Positions 16,024 through 25,333 of a stretch of 64,000 bases of DNA are shown in pieces. The position numbers and the translations under genes are program-made. The DNA is from Flectobacillus roseus (GTDB taxonomy: Bacteria > Bacteroidota > Bacteroidia > Cytophagales > Spirosomataceae): NCBI RefSeq assembly GCF_030056665.1, contig NZ_JASHIG010000002.1; one strand, written 5' to 3'. Numbering within the stretch: position 1 is the first letter of the stretch; the number at the start of each line of letters is the position of its first letter. Under the pieces are notes generated by a model. It did not search any database. It was not told the DNA's origin and was given only the letters and a program-made list of their open reading frames with translations.

Positions 16024-16297
16024 ATAGTAAAGCTGTTTAAACTTTTCAAAAAGCATATTTTATTGGTTAGTTCTTCGTCTTACTTTTTGTCTTGAAACAA
16101 AAAGTAACAAAAAATTCAAGAATTTATAAACTCGCTTCGCTCAAACAGTATAAATTCATTGCTTACGCAAGCAATTTTAAGAAAGTTTAAACAGATTCAG
16201 TATTTGTAAAGTGGTGAGTTGTCCTTTGTCCTTGCCTAAAATAGATTGCCATCAAAAGTAATATCTGGATTCAAAGACAAACCTACAACTCAACACT

Positions 16298-16735
16298 TTA
16301 AATTATATCTGTTTGAGAAGGATATTGTTCTAATGTTAATTTGAGCGTGTCTTTCAAAATTTCGGACAAAATGTTTAGGTCAATATCAGCTACTTTTTTC
16401 ACATAAATACAACCCTTTTCCATTTTGAATTTTCCTAATCGTGGCAATAGAGTTGATTCTTCTTTATTGCCACGAAAAACATACAGAGAAAAGGCTGCTT
16501 TTCGAGGTGAAAATGCGATTATTGGCGCATCACCCTCTCGACCGCTCTCATAAACATAATGATAGGAGCCAAAACCTACAATGCTTGGCCCCCACATTTT
16601 AGCATCGTATCCCGATACATCTGACATCAAATTTATAAGTATTTTACTATCTTCTCGTTTAGCTTCGTCATTAATGAATTCATCAAGAAATTGATAAACA
16701 CTTTGGTCGGTTTCTTGGGTTTTATTCTTTGCCAT
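16298..16735 (-). CDS. DUF1801 domain protein
   Basis: 145 residues, cytosolic. It matches the DUF1801 (YdhG-like) fold: LMSDVSGYDAKMWGPSIVGF and SYHYVYESGREGDAPIIAFS followed by KAAFSLYVF and KGCIYVKKVADIDLNIL. The biochemical role of the family is not established. The start is ATG 16735 rather than the upstream TTG. Monocistronic by spacing. Confidence 0.8.
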   Translation of the reverse strand: MAKNKTQETDQSVYQFLDEFINDEAKREDSKILINLMSDVSGYDAKMWGPSIVGFGSYHYVYESGREGDAPIIAFSPRKAAFSLYVFRGNKEESTLLPRLGKFKMEKGCIYVKKVADIDLNILSEILKDTLKLTLEQYPSQTDII

Positions 16736-16840
16736 TTTCAAGAGGTTTAAACAGCTTTACACCAAATAAACCATTAATATATAACAATTTACAAATTTCA
16801 CCAAAAAAGTCTTTCGCTTTTAAGATCGATGTTTAAGTGT

Positions 16841-17455
16841 TTATTTTTTCAAAAAAACACTTTTATCAAATCCTTGCAAATAACTAATTTTCCAAAATCC
16901 ATTTTCTTTTTGAAGTCTTACTTTGTAGGAAAATCCTTTTGAAAAATTCTTATCTCCCCATGTCCACCATACATTTGCAGTGGTTCCTACAACCTCCACT
17001 TTCTTCAAAACAATTTTATCCCAAGGATTATCACTTGGGTAATCCTGACATCTGCACCAAGGATTTGAATCCGCACCAAATGGAGGCATATCTCCAACCA
17101 TCCATTCATCTTTTTTTGTTTTGAGTCTGGTATCTATACCTTTTGCAATAGCATCATAATTTTGAAGAAACTCAGCTGAGAAAAAGCCAGTATTTTGTAA
17201 GGCTGTCATTCTTTTCTGATGAATTTTGTAATCTAGACCAATATAACGCTCTTCTTTTTTGTCAAGCACAGGCTCAAAATCAACAACTGTAGTACTGGCT
17301 TCCTGCCATTTGTAGGTCTTTACCAGCAAATCCCTAATAGCCTTTTTATCGGTGGCTGTGGGCGTATTAACACTTTTAGGAGTTGTGGCTTGAGCATAAC
17401 TTGAGATTGTAATACAAGTGAGTAGTAAGGATAAAATATACATTGAAGTTTTCAT
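16841..17455 (-). CDS. Secreted protein of unknown function (DUF3828-like)
   Basis: 204 residues with a signal peptide (MKTSMYILSLLLTCITISSY, cleaved near AQA). The mature part has FFSAEFLQNYDAIAKGID, then NPWCRCQDYPSDNPWDKI with two cysteines, then NVWWTWGD and GFWKISYLQGF. This resembles NTF2-like/DUF3828 periplasmic proteins with a buried-ligand fold. No catalytic residues are evident. It is divergent from a ThuA-domain gene across a 182-bp gap that holds a 25-bp palindrome. Confidence 0.55.
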   Translation of the reverse strand: MKTSMYILSLLLTCITISSYAQATTPKSVNTPTATDKKAIRDLLVKTYKWQEASTTVVDFEPVLDKKEERYIGLDYKIHQKRMTALQNTGFFSAEFLQNYDAIAKGIDTRLKTKKDEWMVGDMPPFGADSNPWCRCQDYPSDNPWDKIVLKKVEVVGTTANVWWTWGDKNFSKGFSYKVRLQKENGFWKISYLQGFDKSVFLKK

Positions 17456-17559
17456 GAGATTATGTGTTGCAAGTTATTGTTTGAATACTAAAAATGGACA
17501 GTAATTTAAGTGCTTACAAATGAAATAAAAAACATTTATAAAGAGATATTTGATAAATT

Positions 17560-17584
17560 TTATTGTCCCTATATGAGACAATAA
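17560..17584. promoter_or_regulatory. 25-bp inverted repeat between divergent genes
   Basis: The arms TTATTGTC and GACAATAA are separated by nine bases (cctatatga). It sits in the 182-bp gap between the secreted-protein gene and the ThuA gene. It looks like a dimeric repressor site, but no regulator lies nearby. Confidence 0.4.
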
Positions 17585-17637
17585 AATAATTATATCTATA
17601 TTTACTTAAACTAAAGTATTAAAAATATGTATTAACT

Positions 17638-18498
17638 ATGAAAAAAGTATTTAAAATTATAGGATGGTCGCTACTGACAATTATTATTTTGCTTGGCACA
17701 GCGCTAGGGCTTTTTATTTATAAAGTAAAAAATGGCTTTCCAGTATCATATGAAACCGAAAAGCCGTCCATTGATTTTCCTGATAACCAAAAAGCGGTAT
17801 TAGTATTTTCGAAAACCACAGGCTTCAGACATTCCGCTTCCATAGATGCTTCAAAGCCTATTCTGAAGCAATTAGCTCAAAAGAATAACTGGTGTATTTA
17901 TGAAACAGAAGAAGGTGGCGTTTTTAATCCTGAGCAATTGGCAAAATTTAGTACAGTAATTTTCGACAATTCGACTGGTGAAGTAATTAATGATGAACAA
18001 AAAAGAGCCTTGGAACAATATGTAGAAAATGGCGGAGGCTTGATTGGAATTCATGGTGCTGGCGACGACTCACACCACTGGGATTGGTACGAACAAAATT
18101 TATTAGGTGCAAAGTTTTCGCATCATGCTCTTGCTCAGCAGTTTCAAACAGCTGATATTCAAAAAGATAACAAGGCAGACAGTACAGTGATTAATGGCTT
18201 AGCAAGTAGCTGGAAGCATGCAGATGAATGGTATGTGTTCTTTGAAAACCCAAGAGCTAAAGGATTTAATATCATCTATTTTATGGATGGCGATAAAATT
18301 GACACCAACGGAACAATGCCAATATTGGCTTCCGACAAAAATTTTGGTATGGGTAAAGACCATCCTTTGGCATGGTGTAAAAGTATTGGAAAGGGTAAAA
18401 CATTTTACACCTCATTAGGGCATAATGAAGTTGCTTGGAAAAATGAAAACTTTGTTAAATTAATAGAAAATGCCATTAGCTGGACACAAAAGAAGTAG
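17638..18498 (+). CDS. ThuA-domain protein, membrane-anchored
   Basis: 286 residues. One N-terminal membrane segment (~8-28) is followed by a ThuA-like fold (class I glutamine amidotransferase-like): VLVFSKTTGFRHSASIDASK, GGGLIGIHGAGDD, and FYTSLGHNEVAW near the end. ThuA proteins are common in Bacteroidota carbohydrate loci and are thought to act on sugars such as trehalose derivatives. Its last 23 bases overlap the 3' end of the convergent hydrolase gene. Confidence 0.85.
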   Translation: MKKVFKIIGWSLLTIIILLGTALGLFIYKVKNGFPVSYETEKPSIDFPDNQKAVLVFSKTTGFRHSASIDASKPILKQLAQKNNWCIYETEEGGVFNPEQLAKFSTVIFDNSTGEVINDEQKRALEQYVENGGGLIGIHGAGDDSHHWDWYEQNLLGAKFSHHALAQQFQTADIQKDNKADSTVINGLASSWKHADEWYVFFENPRAKGFNIIYFMDGDKIDTNGTMPILASDKNFGMGKDHPLAWCKSIGKGKTFYTSLGHNEVAWKNENFVKLIENAISWTQKK

Positions 18499-19231
18499 TC
18501 GAAATCAGGTCAAAGCTTTCCTTAGTTTTGACCTGATTTTTGGGTAAAATCTCCTCCATTTTATGAAATAATACCTGCCATTGATGTTTTTCCATATTAA
18601 AACCATGGTCGGTATCCATTAAAAAAATTGAGGTATTGGGATGAAAATGGTATTTTTCTAAAATTTCATTACCTCCATACTCGTCGTTCTTTCCTTGAAT
18701 AATCAAAAAAGGTGTTCTTAGCGCTGGCAGATGTTCATATCGCTCAGGTTCGATGCCATTTTCAGGGTTTTGAAACGGATAACCCAAACAAATAATCTGT
18801 TTTACAGCCACATTATCAGCTACCAAAGAAGCAACTCTTCCGCCTGATGATCTTGAAATAACATATACCTCATATTTTTTACTGAGCTCCCCTATTCTTT
18901 TAGCCACCCTTTGACTCCTACCATATACGGTGTGACGTTGCTCATCGTTGAATTGTCGAAATAAGTGCTGAGCATAGCGCCAGTTGAAGGAAGCATATAA
19001 TATTTGTAAGCCACGAACTATCAATTTATCCCCAAATTCAGGGAGCCGACACAAACGACTCAGCATGTGTCTGAGCCTCCAAATTGGACCTCCAATTGGG
19101 TCTTCCCAAGCAATAGCGATTCCTTTTTTCTGAAGATAATGCACGAGCATATAATTCAGATTTATGTCTTTTTGCCAGTCATCTCTTCCCAGCAATAAGA
19201 TAAGGGACGGTTTGGTTGATTTGCTCTGCAT
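18476..19231 (-). CDS. Alpha/beta-hydrolase fold protein
   Basis: 251 residues, cytosolic. The hydrolase pattern is visible: VYVISRSSGGRVAS (nucleophile elbow around the Ser of RSSGG), PFLIIQGKNDEYGG (acid Asp) and LMDTDHGFN (His). This resembles the dienelactone-hydrolase-like KANSL3/Tex30 group. Residues 60-115 form an unusual positively charged insert (WRLRHMLSRLCRLPEFGDKL). The 3' end overlaps the convergent ThuA gene by 23 bases. Substrate unknown. Confidence 0.75.
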   Translation of the reverse strand: MQSKSTKPSLILLLGRDDWQKDINLNYMLVHYLQKKGIAIAWEDPIGGPIWRLRHMLSRLCRLPEFGDKLIVRGLQILYASFNWRYAQHLFRQFNDEQRHTVYGRSQRVAKRIGELSKKYEVYVISRSSGGRVASLVADNVAVKQIICLGYPFQNPENGIEPERYEHLPALRTPFLIIQGKNDEYGGNEILEKYHFHPNTSIFLMDTDHGFNMEKHQWQVLFHKMEEILPKNQVKTKESFDLISTTSFVSS

Positions 19232-19466
19232 GATAATAGTTTTAGAGAAACAAAAATCACCTCCTCCGACAAGATTTATTTCTCTTCAAAACCAAGTCTT
19301 CTTTGCGGTTATTGTATTGGTTTTTAGAAGAAAAGCGTAACGGTATTCAAGCGCTTGAGGAGTGCTATTTTCACTTACTCAAGATACTTAATTTTTCTTT
19401 CAAATAGTACAAAAATGATGAAAATTCATGAAGAGTGAATAAATTTTCACCTATAAGCTTTTCAAC

Positions 19467-20417
19467 TTAAGATAAGATTGGAGATTCAAAACGTTCAGTA
19501 GTAATGCAGGAAGTTTTAAATTTAATCCAGTATTTGGGAAAAATTTGCCACCAAAATGCTCCAATATTGAGCAATAGCATGATGAGGGCAAACATATTTA
19601 AACCCATCAATAATCCGATTCCGATGTGTAAAAAAATGATGTTAATTGCCCATAATCGTTTGGTTAGATTCCAATAAATAAACACAGGAAAAGCGGTTTC
19701 AACTAATAAAGTCCACCATGTTAAAAGCTTAGGAATTATAGGAATGGAAGCTAAAAAACTTAAATCAAATTGTGAATAATTGGCATTCCCAATTACATAC
19801 CAAACCGCCTCTCCTTGAAGCCAGTCGTCACCCATCATTTTGGCAATACCAGCATTAAAGTACACCAAACACAAGTGTATCTGAATGATTCGGATTATAA
19901 AACCTGCTTCTGGCGTTGCTCCCATTTGAGACACCCGCCCTTGAAGCTTATCAAGGGAAAGATAAAAGTTACAAGGTGCAAAAATGAGATAAAAAAGTCC
20001 AACATGTAAGAAAGTTTCGACACCATACCCAAAAGTCATCGCCGTATTACAAAGCATGAAATGACTCAACCAAGCTAAAATGAGCATTTTTTTGGTATGC
20101 CATCCTAGTGTGACGCCTATCAATGCCCCTACATAAATACTCGTTATGAGCACCACCACGGCATTATCTGTAACACCCCAAGGCATCAGAAAATTGGCCA
20201 AACCAACAATAGAAGGCAATTCTTTGATGGAAAATAAATCGTATGAAATAAACCACTCCACATAGCCATTCACCCCATACAGATTAAACCATTCGGACGA
20301 TAAGAGCAAACATTGTAATAAGCCAAAAAGACCAATACTGATTCTTAAAAACACCAGTGGAAATTGGTCAACTGGCTTGAAAAAAAATTGATGAAAACTT
20401 AGCGTGAGATTTCTCAT
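19467..20417 (-). CDS. HTTM-domain membrane protein
   Basis: 316 residues with about eight membrane helices. It matches the HTTM domain, related to the membrane part of vitamin-K-dependent gamma-carboxylase: FFKPVDQFPLVFLRISIGLF, IRIIQIHLCLVYFNAGIAKM, DDWLQGEAVWYVIGNANYSQ and FPVFIYWNLTKRLWAINIIF. The conserved YFxAGIxKM motif marks the family. The function in bacteria is unproven. Its ATG overlaps the stop of the preceding gene (ATGA), so the two are translationally coupled and probably form one complex. Confidence 0.85.
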   Translation of the reverse strand: MRNLTLSFHQFFFKPVDQFPLVFLRISIGLFGLLQCLLLSSEWFNLYGVNGYVEWFISYDLFSIKELPSIVGLANFLMPWGVTDNAVVVLITSIYVGALIGVTLGWHTKKMLILAWLSHFMLCNTAMTFGYGVETFLHVGLFYLIFAPCNFYLSLDKLQGRVSQMGATPEAGFIIRIIQIHLCLVYFNAGIAKMMGDDWLQGEAVWYVIGNANYSQFDLSFLASIPIIPKLLTWWTLLVETAFPVFIYWNLTKRLWAINIIFLHIGIGLLMGLNMFALIMLLLNIGAFWWQIFPKYWIKFKTSCITTERFESPILS

Positions 20418-20956
20418 GGCTGTGAAAGAGATATGGCAGGTTCTGCGGTTTGAAAGACAACTTCTAACATTTTTTCTGGCTTATTTCTTTTGCCTTGGGC
20501 AAATTTTGCCATCGCTGGAATTTTATTACGCTCTATCTTCACGGTAATTTGTTCAGCATCTGGATGTAAATCAAGCGTTCTTGCCGCCCAAGATTTTACC
20601 ATAATATCTTGTAAATCTGGGGGAAGGTTGTTCAAGGCTAATACACAAGTATGGAATCTTTTTTCAACCTCGGTATTCGAAAATTTAAACGAAGCATCTT
20701 TATTGTTTCCTGTCAAATCTTTTACGATGATGCTCACAAAAAAATCGGGGGAAATATTGGGAGAAAAAAAGCTATAATCCGCTTGCAAAACAGTCATTTC
20801 GGTATAATATTCAGATACATTTCTGAGAGGATGAACCCAAGGTTCAATCGCTTTCATGGCACTGTATTCTCTAAAAGATTTAACACAAATCATGGCAAAA
20901 TGAAATGTAAAAAATAGCAAGAGCAATACCTGTGGTTTGGTAAAAGGATTTTTCAT
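20414..20956 (-). CDS. Membrane-anchored partner of the HTTM protein
   Basis: 180 residues from ATG 20956 (MKNPFTKPQ). One N-terminal membrane helix (LLLLFFTFHFAMICV) is followed by an extracytoplasmic domain with LQADYSFFSPNISPDFFVSI. This is similar in layout to the DUF5819-like proteins that accompany HTTM genes. The family name is not certain. The stop overlaps the HTTM start by four bases. The upstream GTG at 20998 would add 14 residues. Confidence 0.6.
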   Translation of the reverse strand: MKNPFTKPQVLLLLFFTFHFAMICVKSFREYSAMKAIEPWVHPLRNVSEYYTEMTVLQADYSFFSPNISPDFFVSIIVKDLTGNNKDASFKFSNTEVEKRFHTCVLALNNLPPDLQDIMVKSWAARTLDLHPDAEQITVKIERNKIPAMAKFAQGKRNKPEKMLEVVFQTAEPAISLSQP

Positions 20957-21054
20957 CAGTTGACAATATGTTTTAACTCTTTTAAATAAAAGGTTCACCC
21001 CTCCTGAATCTTTTTAATGAAAACTACACTGAAACATCCGCCCTTCTTATGTTA

Positions 21055-21771
21055 CTAGCGTTTGGCGGCGGCTTCCATAATGGCATTAATAGCTTTAACT
21101 TTTTCAGGATATTTTGACGCAAATCCGCTCGTCCAGATTGTTTTTATGTAATTACCCACAGAAGTCACAATTTCGTTGGCATTTACCCCAGCTCCCACTT
21201 TATGGTAGGCAGAGACTGTACTTAAATTGCGAATACTGGCACTGCCCAAACGTGTGACTTTACCTGACTCTTCGATAGAAATATTGTAGGCAGACGCATC
21301 CACATCTTTCAAAATATCCTGAATTTTAGTAAAGTCATCCTTCGTAAAATTGGCTGTTTTTATATTCGGACGAACAGCAATGACACTGGTGTTTTTTGCA
21401 CTTTTTTCTAAAATTGTGTTGATGGCTTTTACCTTTTCTGGATACATCGAGGCAAACTTATTAGTCCAAACTGTTTTTACGTAATTACCAACCGTCGTAA
21501 TAATTTCATTGGCAGCATTGGCGGCACCTCCAACCTTGTGATATGCCGAAACCGTACTTAAATTTCTGATACTTGCACTTCCTAACCTCGTAACTTTTCC
21601 GCTATTTTCTATCGAAACGCTGTAGGTAGAAGCATCAGCTCCTTTCAGGATTTCTTCGATTTGTGCCAAATCCTTATCCGAAAGATTTGCTGATTTTACT
21701 TGAGGTGCCTGTGCCATTACAGACATCATTGGAGCGACTATCATCGCAAGATATAAGGCTAATTTTTTCAT
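21055..21771 (-). CDS. Secreted protein with two tandem repeats
   Basis: 238 residues with a signal peptide (cleaved near VMAQA). The rest is two copies of a ~100-residue unit, about 29-124 and 136-238. Each has TKxDxxxIxxIL at the start, then VTRLGSASIRNLSTVSAYHK, then NEIxTxVGNYxKTxW and FASxYPEKVKAIN. A block of twenty residues (VTRLGSASIRNLSTVSAYHK) is identical in both copies, so the duplication is recent or under strong constraint. The family is not recognised. It ends 57 bases upstream of the possible GTG start of the HTTM partner gene and could share its transcript. Confidence 0.65.
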   Translation of the reverse strand: MKKLALYLAMIVAPMMSVMAQAPQVKSANLSDKDLAQIEEILKGADASTYSVSIENSGKVTRLGSASIRNLSTVSAYHKVGGAANAANEIITTVGNYVKTVWTNKFASMYPEKVKAINTILEKSAKNTSVIAVRPNIKTANFTKDDFTKIQDILKDVDASAYNISIEESGKVTRLGSASIRNLSTVSAYHKVGAGVNANEIVTSVGNYIKTIWTSGFASKYPEKVKAINAIMEAAAKR

Positions 21772-22232
21772 TTTTAAATAAAGTTATATGAGAATTATTG
21801 GAGGGGTGACATATCTTTCTCAAGGCAAACCATTGGTTTTCAATACCATTTTCACAAAAAAATGACAATGAAATATTACCACACCATTCATGCAAATGGA
21901 TAAGCCTTGGGGTATTAAAAGCCATAAGTTTTCAGTACAAAATCGGTGTATGTATTAAGATTAACTCTTAAATTTTGTGGTGAAATGAATTGTACTTATA
22001 GAAATGATATGCTCAAACGTAGTGATTAGTAACAGTGATGAAATGTGTATAATGGAGGTGCAAACGAAGAATTTTTGACACGGGAAAATTAATGACTCTG
22101 AAAGTGTTCACCAAATTTAGAAGCGATATTTGAGTAAACGGCTCGACTTTTTGGCATAATCAACGGCAACAAAACTCTGGTTTACAGACAATTATCTTTA
22201 TGTCCTAAGGCGATATTGTTGGCATGTAAGCT

Positions 22233-22275
22233 ATTCTAATCAGGGTGCACCTTGAGTTGCACCCTAGTTAGAATT
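22233..22275. repeat. Extended hairpin
   Basis: ATTCTAA-t-c-AGGGTGCA, loop ccttgagt, TGCACCCT-a-g-TTAGAAT: 15 paired bases in two blocks with small bulges. It lies beyond the terminator of the minus-strand NamZ-like gene. Role unknown. Confidence 0.5.
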
Positions 22276-22312
22276 TTGAAAATAACATCAAAAACAATTC
22301 TAAAATATTATT

Positions 22313-22350
22313 CAAAAAGGGTTCGAAAACCATTTTCGAACCCTTTTTGA
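22313..22350 (-). terminator. Bidirectional terminator after the NamZ-like gene
   Basis: AAAAAGGGTTCGAAAA-cca-TTTTCGAACCCTTTTT: a perfect stem flanked by A5 and T5, so it can act on either strand. On the minus strand it serves the muramidase gene ending at 22464. Confidence 0.8.
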
Positions 22351-22463
22351 TATTACCATGCTCGATATGACTCGGGTTTAGATGCAATCATTGCGTCTAA
22401 ACTGATAGAATAAAACAATCAAAATCATCATTCACTCAATTCCAGAATGACTCAAATCTAACT

Positions 22464-23672
22464 TTATTTATACAACAAATACTTCCTTCTCATTTTTTTG
22501 TAATCGCTCAGCCCAGGTTCCCAAGAGGCTCTAATTTCTTTTTCAGATTTGCCTTCTTTCAATTGGTTTTTAAAATCTGCAACACCAATCAAATAGTCTA
22601 TATTTCCAATTTGCTTGCTCATACTTCTGTCAAAAAACTTATCTTTTTCAGGATAATTATTATACAAATCTATCATCCATTTAAGGTTGATTTGACAGTT
22701 TTTTCTTAATTCTTTGGTATCATAGTTGCGCAAATCTATACCATAACAAAGCTCATCAATATAAAGCGGTGATTCGCTCATACCTTTGATACTGGTTGGA
22801 GTATACGAAAAGTCATAGACTCCTTTATACAACGGGCTACCCAATATGGTAAAAGCAAAATACGTACCTCGACCGTGATTCAAACGTGTACCTTCAAACA
22901 AGCAGGTTGAAGGATATAACAAAATGCTTTGAGGCGTGTTCAAGTTTGGTGATGGATTGACAGGCAATACATATTCCATATCGTGTTTATAGTTCAAAAC
23001 TTTCACAATTTTGAGCTTACAGGTTTTTTTCTCAGGTAACCATCCCTCCCCGTTAATCATTTGAGCAAATTCGGCGATCGTCATACCATGGGCAATAGGC
23101 ACAGGAAACTGACCAATACCCGATTTGAGTTTCATGTCCAATATGGGTCCGTCGACTAGATATCCGTTAGGATTTGGACGGTCCAAAATCAGTAGTTCCT
23201 TATCAAATTCGGCGCAAGATTCCATGACATCTCTCAACACATTGATATACGTATAGAAACGACAACCTACGTCCTGGATATCATAAATCATTAGGTCAAC
23301 ATCGGCTAAATCTTCTTTTGAAGGCTTGCGTTTTTTCCCATACAAAGAAATAATTTGAATCCCAGTGGCAGCGTCTTTTTCATCCGAAACCTTGGTACCA
23401 TTACTGGCATTTCCTCTAAAACCGTGTTCTGGACCGAATACTTTTACAATATTGATACCACGAGATAAAAGGCTATCCACTAAGTGTTTTTTGCCAATAA
23501 TTGTGGTTGGGTTTGCAAGAATACCTATACGTTTTCCTTTTAGGTACTCAAAATATTGGTCTGTCTGGTCGGCACCTGTAACAATAGTTTTGGGAGTTTT
23601 GGAGGTTGGCTCGTTCGAAGCAAATAGGGTCGATGAACCGAGCAATAGAAATACTGAAAGTAAAAATTTCAT
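22464..23672 (-). CDS. Exo-beta-N-acetylmuramidase NamZ-like protein (DUF1343)
   Basis: 402 residues from ATG 23672, with a signal peptide ending near STLFAS. It matches DUF1343, whose characterised member NamZ (GH171) removes terminal N-acetylmuramic acid from peptidoglycan fragments. Conserved blocks: KRIGILANPT, VFGPEHGFRG, LMIYDIQDVGCRFYTYI, LDRPNPNG, PSPNLNTPQSILLYP and GTRLNHGRGT. The protein should act in the periplasm in wall recycling or salvage. It is single-gene by spacing, with a TGAGTG-type track and terminator behind it. Confidence 0.9.
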   Translation of the reverse strand: MKFLLSVFLLLGSSTLFASNEPTSKTPKTIVTGADQTDQYFEYLKGKRIGILANPTTIIGKKHLVDSLLSRGINIVKVFGPEHGFRGNASNGTKVSDEKDAATGIQIISLYGKKRKPSKEDLADVDLMIYDIQDVGCRFYTYINVLRDVMESCAEFDKELLILDRPNPNGYLVDGPILDMKLKSGIGQFPVPIAHGMTIAEFAQMINGEGWLPEKKTCKLKIVKVLNYKHDMEYVLPVNPSPNLNTPQSILLYPSTCLFEGTRLNHGRGTYFAFTILGSPLYKGVYDFSYTPTSIKGMSESPLYIDELCYGIDLRNYDTKELRKNCQINLKWMIDLYNNYPEKDKFFDRSMSKQIGNIDYLIGVADFKNQLKEGKSEKEIRASWEPGLSDYKKMRRKYLLYK

Positions 23673-23763
23673 AGGCTTTCGGATGAAGTAAAATGAAAAA
23701 TTAAAATTGGGTTTATGAATAAGTTTCAAACATACGAAGATAAATAAAAAACACTATCCCTTT

Positions 23764-24258
23764 TTAAGGTTTATCTCTTCCAATAAATCGTTCATTTCCT
23801 AACAAAAACTGAATAGCCCTGACAATATTTCTTTCTCTGCTTTCTTCTGCTTTTAGGTTTGCAATATTTCTTATGATTTCTTTCTGAAGAGATGGCGTTA
23901 ATTTTTCGAATACTTTCAGAGCTTCTATATTCGAATTGAGTGCCAGTTGCAATTTGGGATGTATCGCTATTTCTCGACTTTCTTGATCAAATGTAATTTC
24001 TATCTCTACAACTTCGCCAATTCTTTTGGGTGAATTTTTCAGCATCGAGGTATTAATATAAAATCGCCATTCACCATCATACTTTACCAGAGTTTGTCGA
24101 AATTCCTGTTGGTTAATCTTTCCACAGACAGGAATTGGACCTTTATCTTTTTTTGCCAATTCAAAAATCGATTCCAAAATCTCCTGAGGAATTTCGAGGT
24201 ATGGGTTGACTCCAATGATTTTTAGTGTACCCGAAAATGAAAACATCTTTGATGCCAT
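23764..24258 (-). CDS. YdeI/OmpD-associated family protein with DUF1905 domain
   Basis: 164 residues, cytosolic. The N-terminal DUF1905 beta domain (MFSFSGTLKIIGVNPYLEIP, WRFYINTSMLK, RIGEVVEIEI) is followed by the C-terminal YdeI-like helical segment (ALKVFEKLTPSLQKEIIR, RNIVRAIQFL). YdeI has been linked to protection against cationic peptides. It lies 12 bases downstream of a lipoprotein gene on the same strand, so the two are probably co-transcribed. Confidence 0.85.
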   Translation of the reverse strand: MASKMFSFSGTLKIIGVNPYLEIPQEILESIFELAKKDKGPIPVCGKINQQEFRQTLVKYDGEWRFYINTSMLKNSPKRIGEVVEIEITFDQESREIAIHPKLQLALNSNIEALKVFEKLTPSLQKEIIRNIANLKAEESRERNIVRAIQFLLGNERFIGRDKP

Positions 24259-24270
24259 AATCGCTTAAAT

Positions 24271-25224
24271 TTAATCAAAAGCAGTATTAAGTTCTGCAAG
24301 GAAAAGGTTGATATTCTGTTTAATTGAACGTACTACCGACTGAAATTGATTTATCATCTGACTTCTAGCGTGTAGGTCGTCCGCATGGTAAATTCCGCCC
24401 TTTGAAAAATTCACCGATTTGTTGGCTTTAGTGAGATTTTCATCAAATTGGTACATCAGCCATCGCTCCTTCGTATTCTGTAATAAAGTTGTTTTACCCG
24501 AATTACTAAATTTTGGTTCAGTAAGCATATACCACACAAAAGGAGATATTTCATGCTGATTTTGGTTGAGCCAAACATTTTGTAATAGATTCCGCCTAGT
24601 ACTCATTTCAACCTTTTTACCCTTTGGATTTAAGGTCGCAAATCCAAGACTTGCACCTAAAACACCTGCACCAATCGCTACACCATTGTTTAGTGATTCG
24701 TTCGAAATTAATACCGTGGCAATACTCGATGCCGCTCCTATCACGATAGACGCAACCGTAAATTTGGTTGTCTTACCACTATTGGCATTATCCACAAAAT
24801 TGGCAATTTGGTCTATACGCTCGCCTTCGCAATCAAGCTCGGCACTGAGTGCATCTATTTCAGAATTTGCTATCCATACACGATTATCAATTTGTTGCTT
24901 GAGGGTATTCAAGCGCACCATTGATTCGAGACTATTTTTGTTGGGTTTATTGACTATTTCATGAACCTCGTCATTAATCCTCAAGGCATTCATAATGAGA
25001 ATACTAGCCTCCGAGAACCTTGATTTTAGTGAAACGTTTGCTTTTAAGATAGAATCTGAATTTGTCGAGATACCATACTTAAAATCTGTTGTATTCTGTG
25101 GAGGGATACAGTAACTTTCCTTGGCAATAGAGAGTAAGGTAGCGTTTTTTTGAACCGTACAAGAAAAATTTAAAAAAAGGATACTCATATATCCAATCGT
25201 ACAGACGCCAGACCAAATTTTCAT
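24271..25224 (-). CDS. Lipoprotein of unknown function with a glycine-rich hydrophobic segment
   Basis: 317 residues. The lipobox LNFSC near residue 22 makes it a lipoprotein. A helical domain follows (LNTLKQQIDNRVWIANSEID and neighbours), then a hydrophobic Gly/Ala-rich stretch (~165-210) containing two possible membrane hairpins (TVASIVIGAASSIATVLI and GVAIGAGVLGASLGFATL). The hairpin resembles glycine-zipper segments. The C-terminal part is helical. Family not recognised. It is followed after 12 bases by the YdeI-like gene. Confidence 0.55.
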   Translation of the reverse strand: MKIWSGVCTIGYMSILFLNFSCTVQKNATLLSIAKESYCIPPQNTTDFKYGISTNSDSILKANVSLKSRFSEASILIMNALRINDEVHEIVNKPNKNSLESMVRLNTLKQQIDNRVWIANSEIDALSAELDCEGERIDQIANFVDNANSGKTTKFTVASIVIGAASSIATVLISNESLNNGVAIGAGVLGASLGFATLNPKGKKVEMSTRRNLLQNVWLNQNQHEISPFVWYMLTEPKFSNSGKTTLLQNTKERWLMYQFDENLTKANKSVNFSKGGIYHADDLHARSQMINQFQSVVRSIKQNINLFLAELNTAFD

Positions 25225-25280
25225 AGCAAAATGACTTCATTATGAGGATATTATTCAATAATTGGTATAAATATAGACAA

Positions 25281-25320
25281 AAAATAAAGGGCTTGCATCG
25301 AGATACAAGCCCTTTATTTT
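25281..25320 (-). terminator. Terminator of the lipocalin-like lipoprotein gene
   Basis: AAAATAAAGGGCTTG, loop, CAAGCCCTTTATTTT: a perfect 15-base stem 13 bases past the stop at 25334, with a T-rich end on the minus strand. Confidence 0.8.
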
Positions 25321-25333
25321 CTAAAATTTTAAC

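Larger units (their letters stand above)
21772..22463. other. Non-coding region with three hairpins
   Basis: No gene recognised. Contents: an extended hairpin at 22233-22275, the NamZ-gene terminator at 22313-22350, a palindrome gtttagatgcaatcattgcg at 22376-22402, and a TGAGTGAATGATGAT-type track at 22426-22457. The last two form part of the 3' flank of the NamZ-like gene. Confidence 0.55.
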
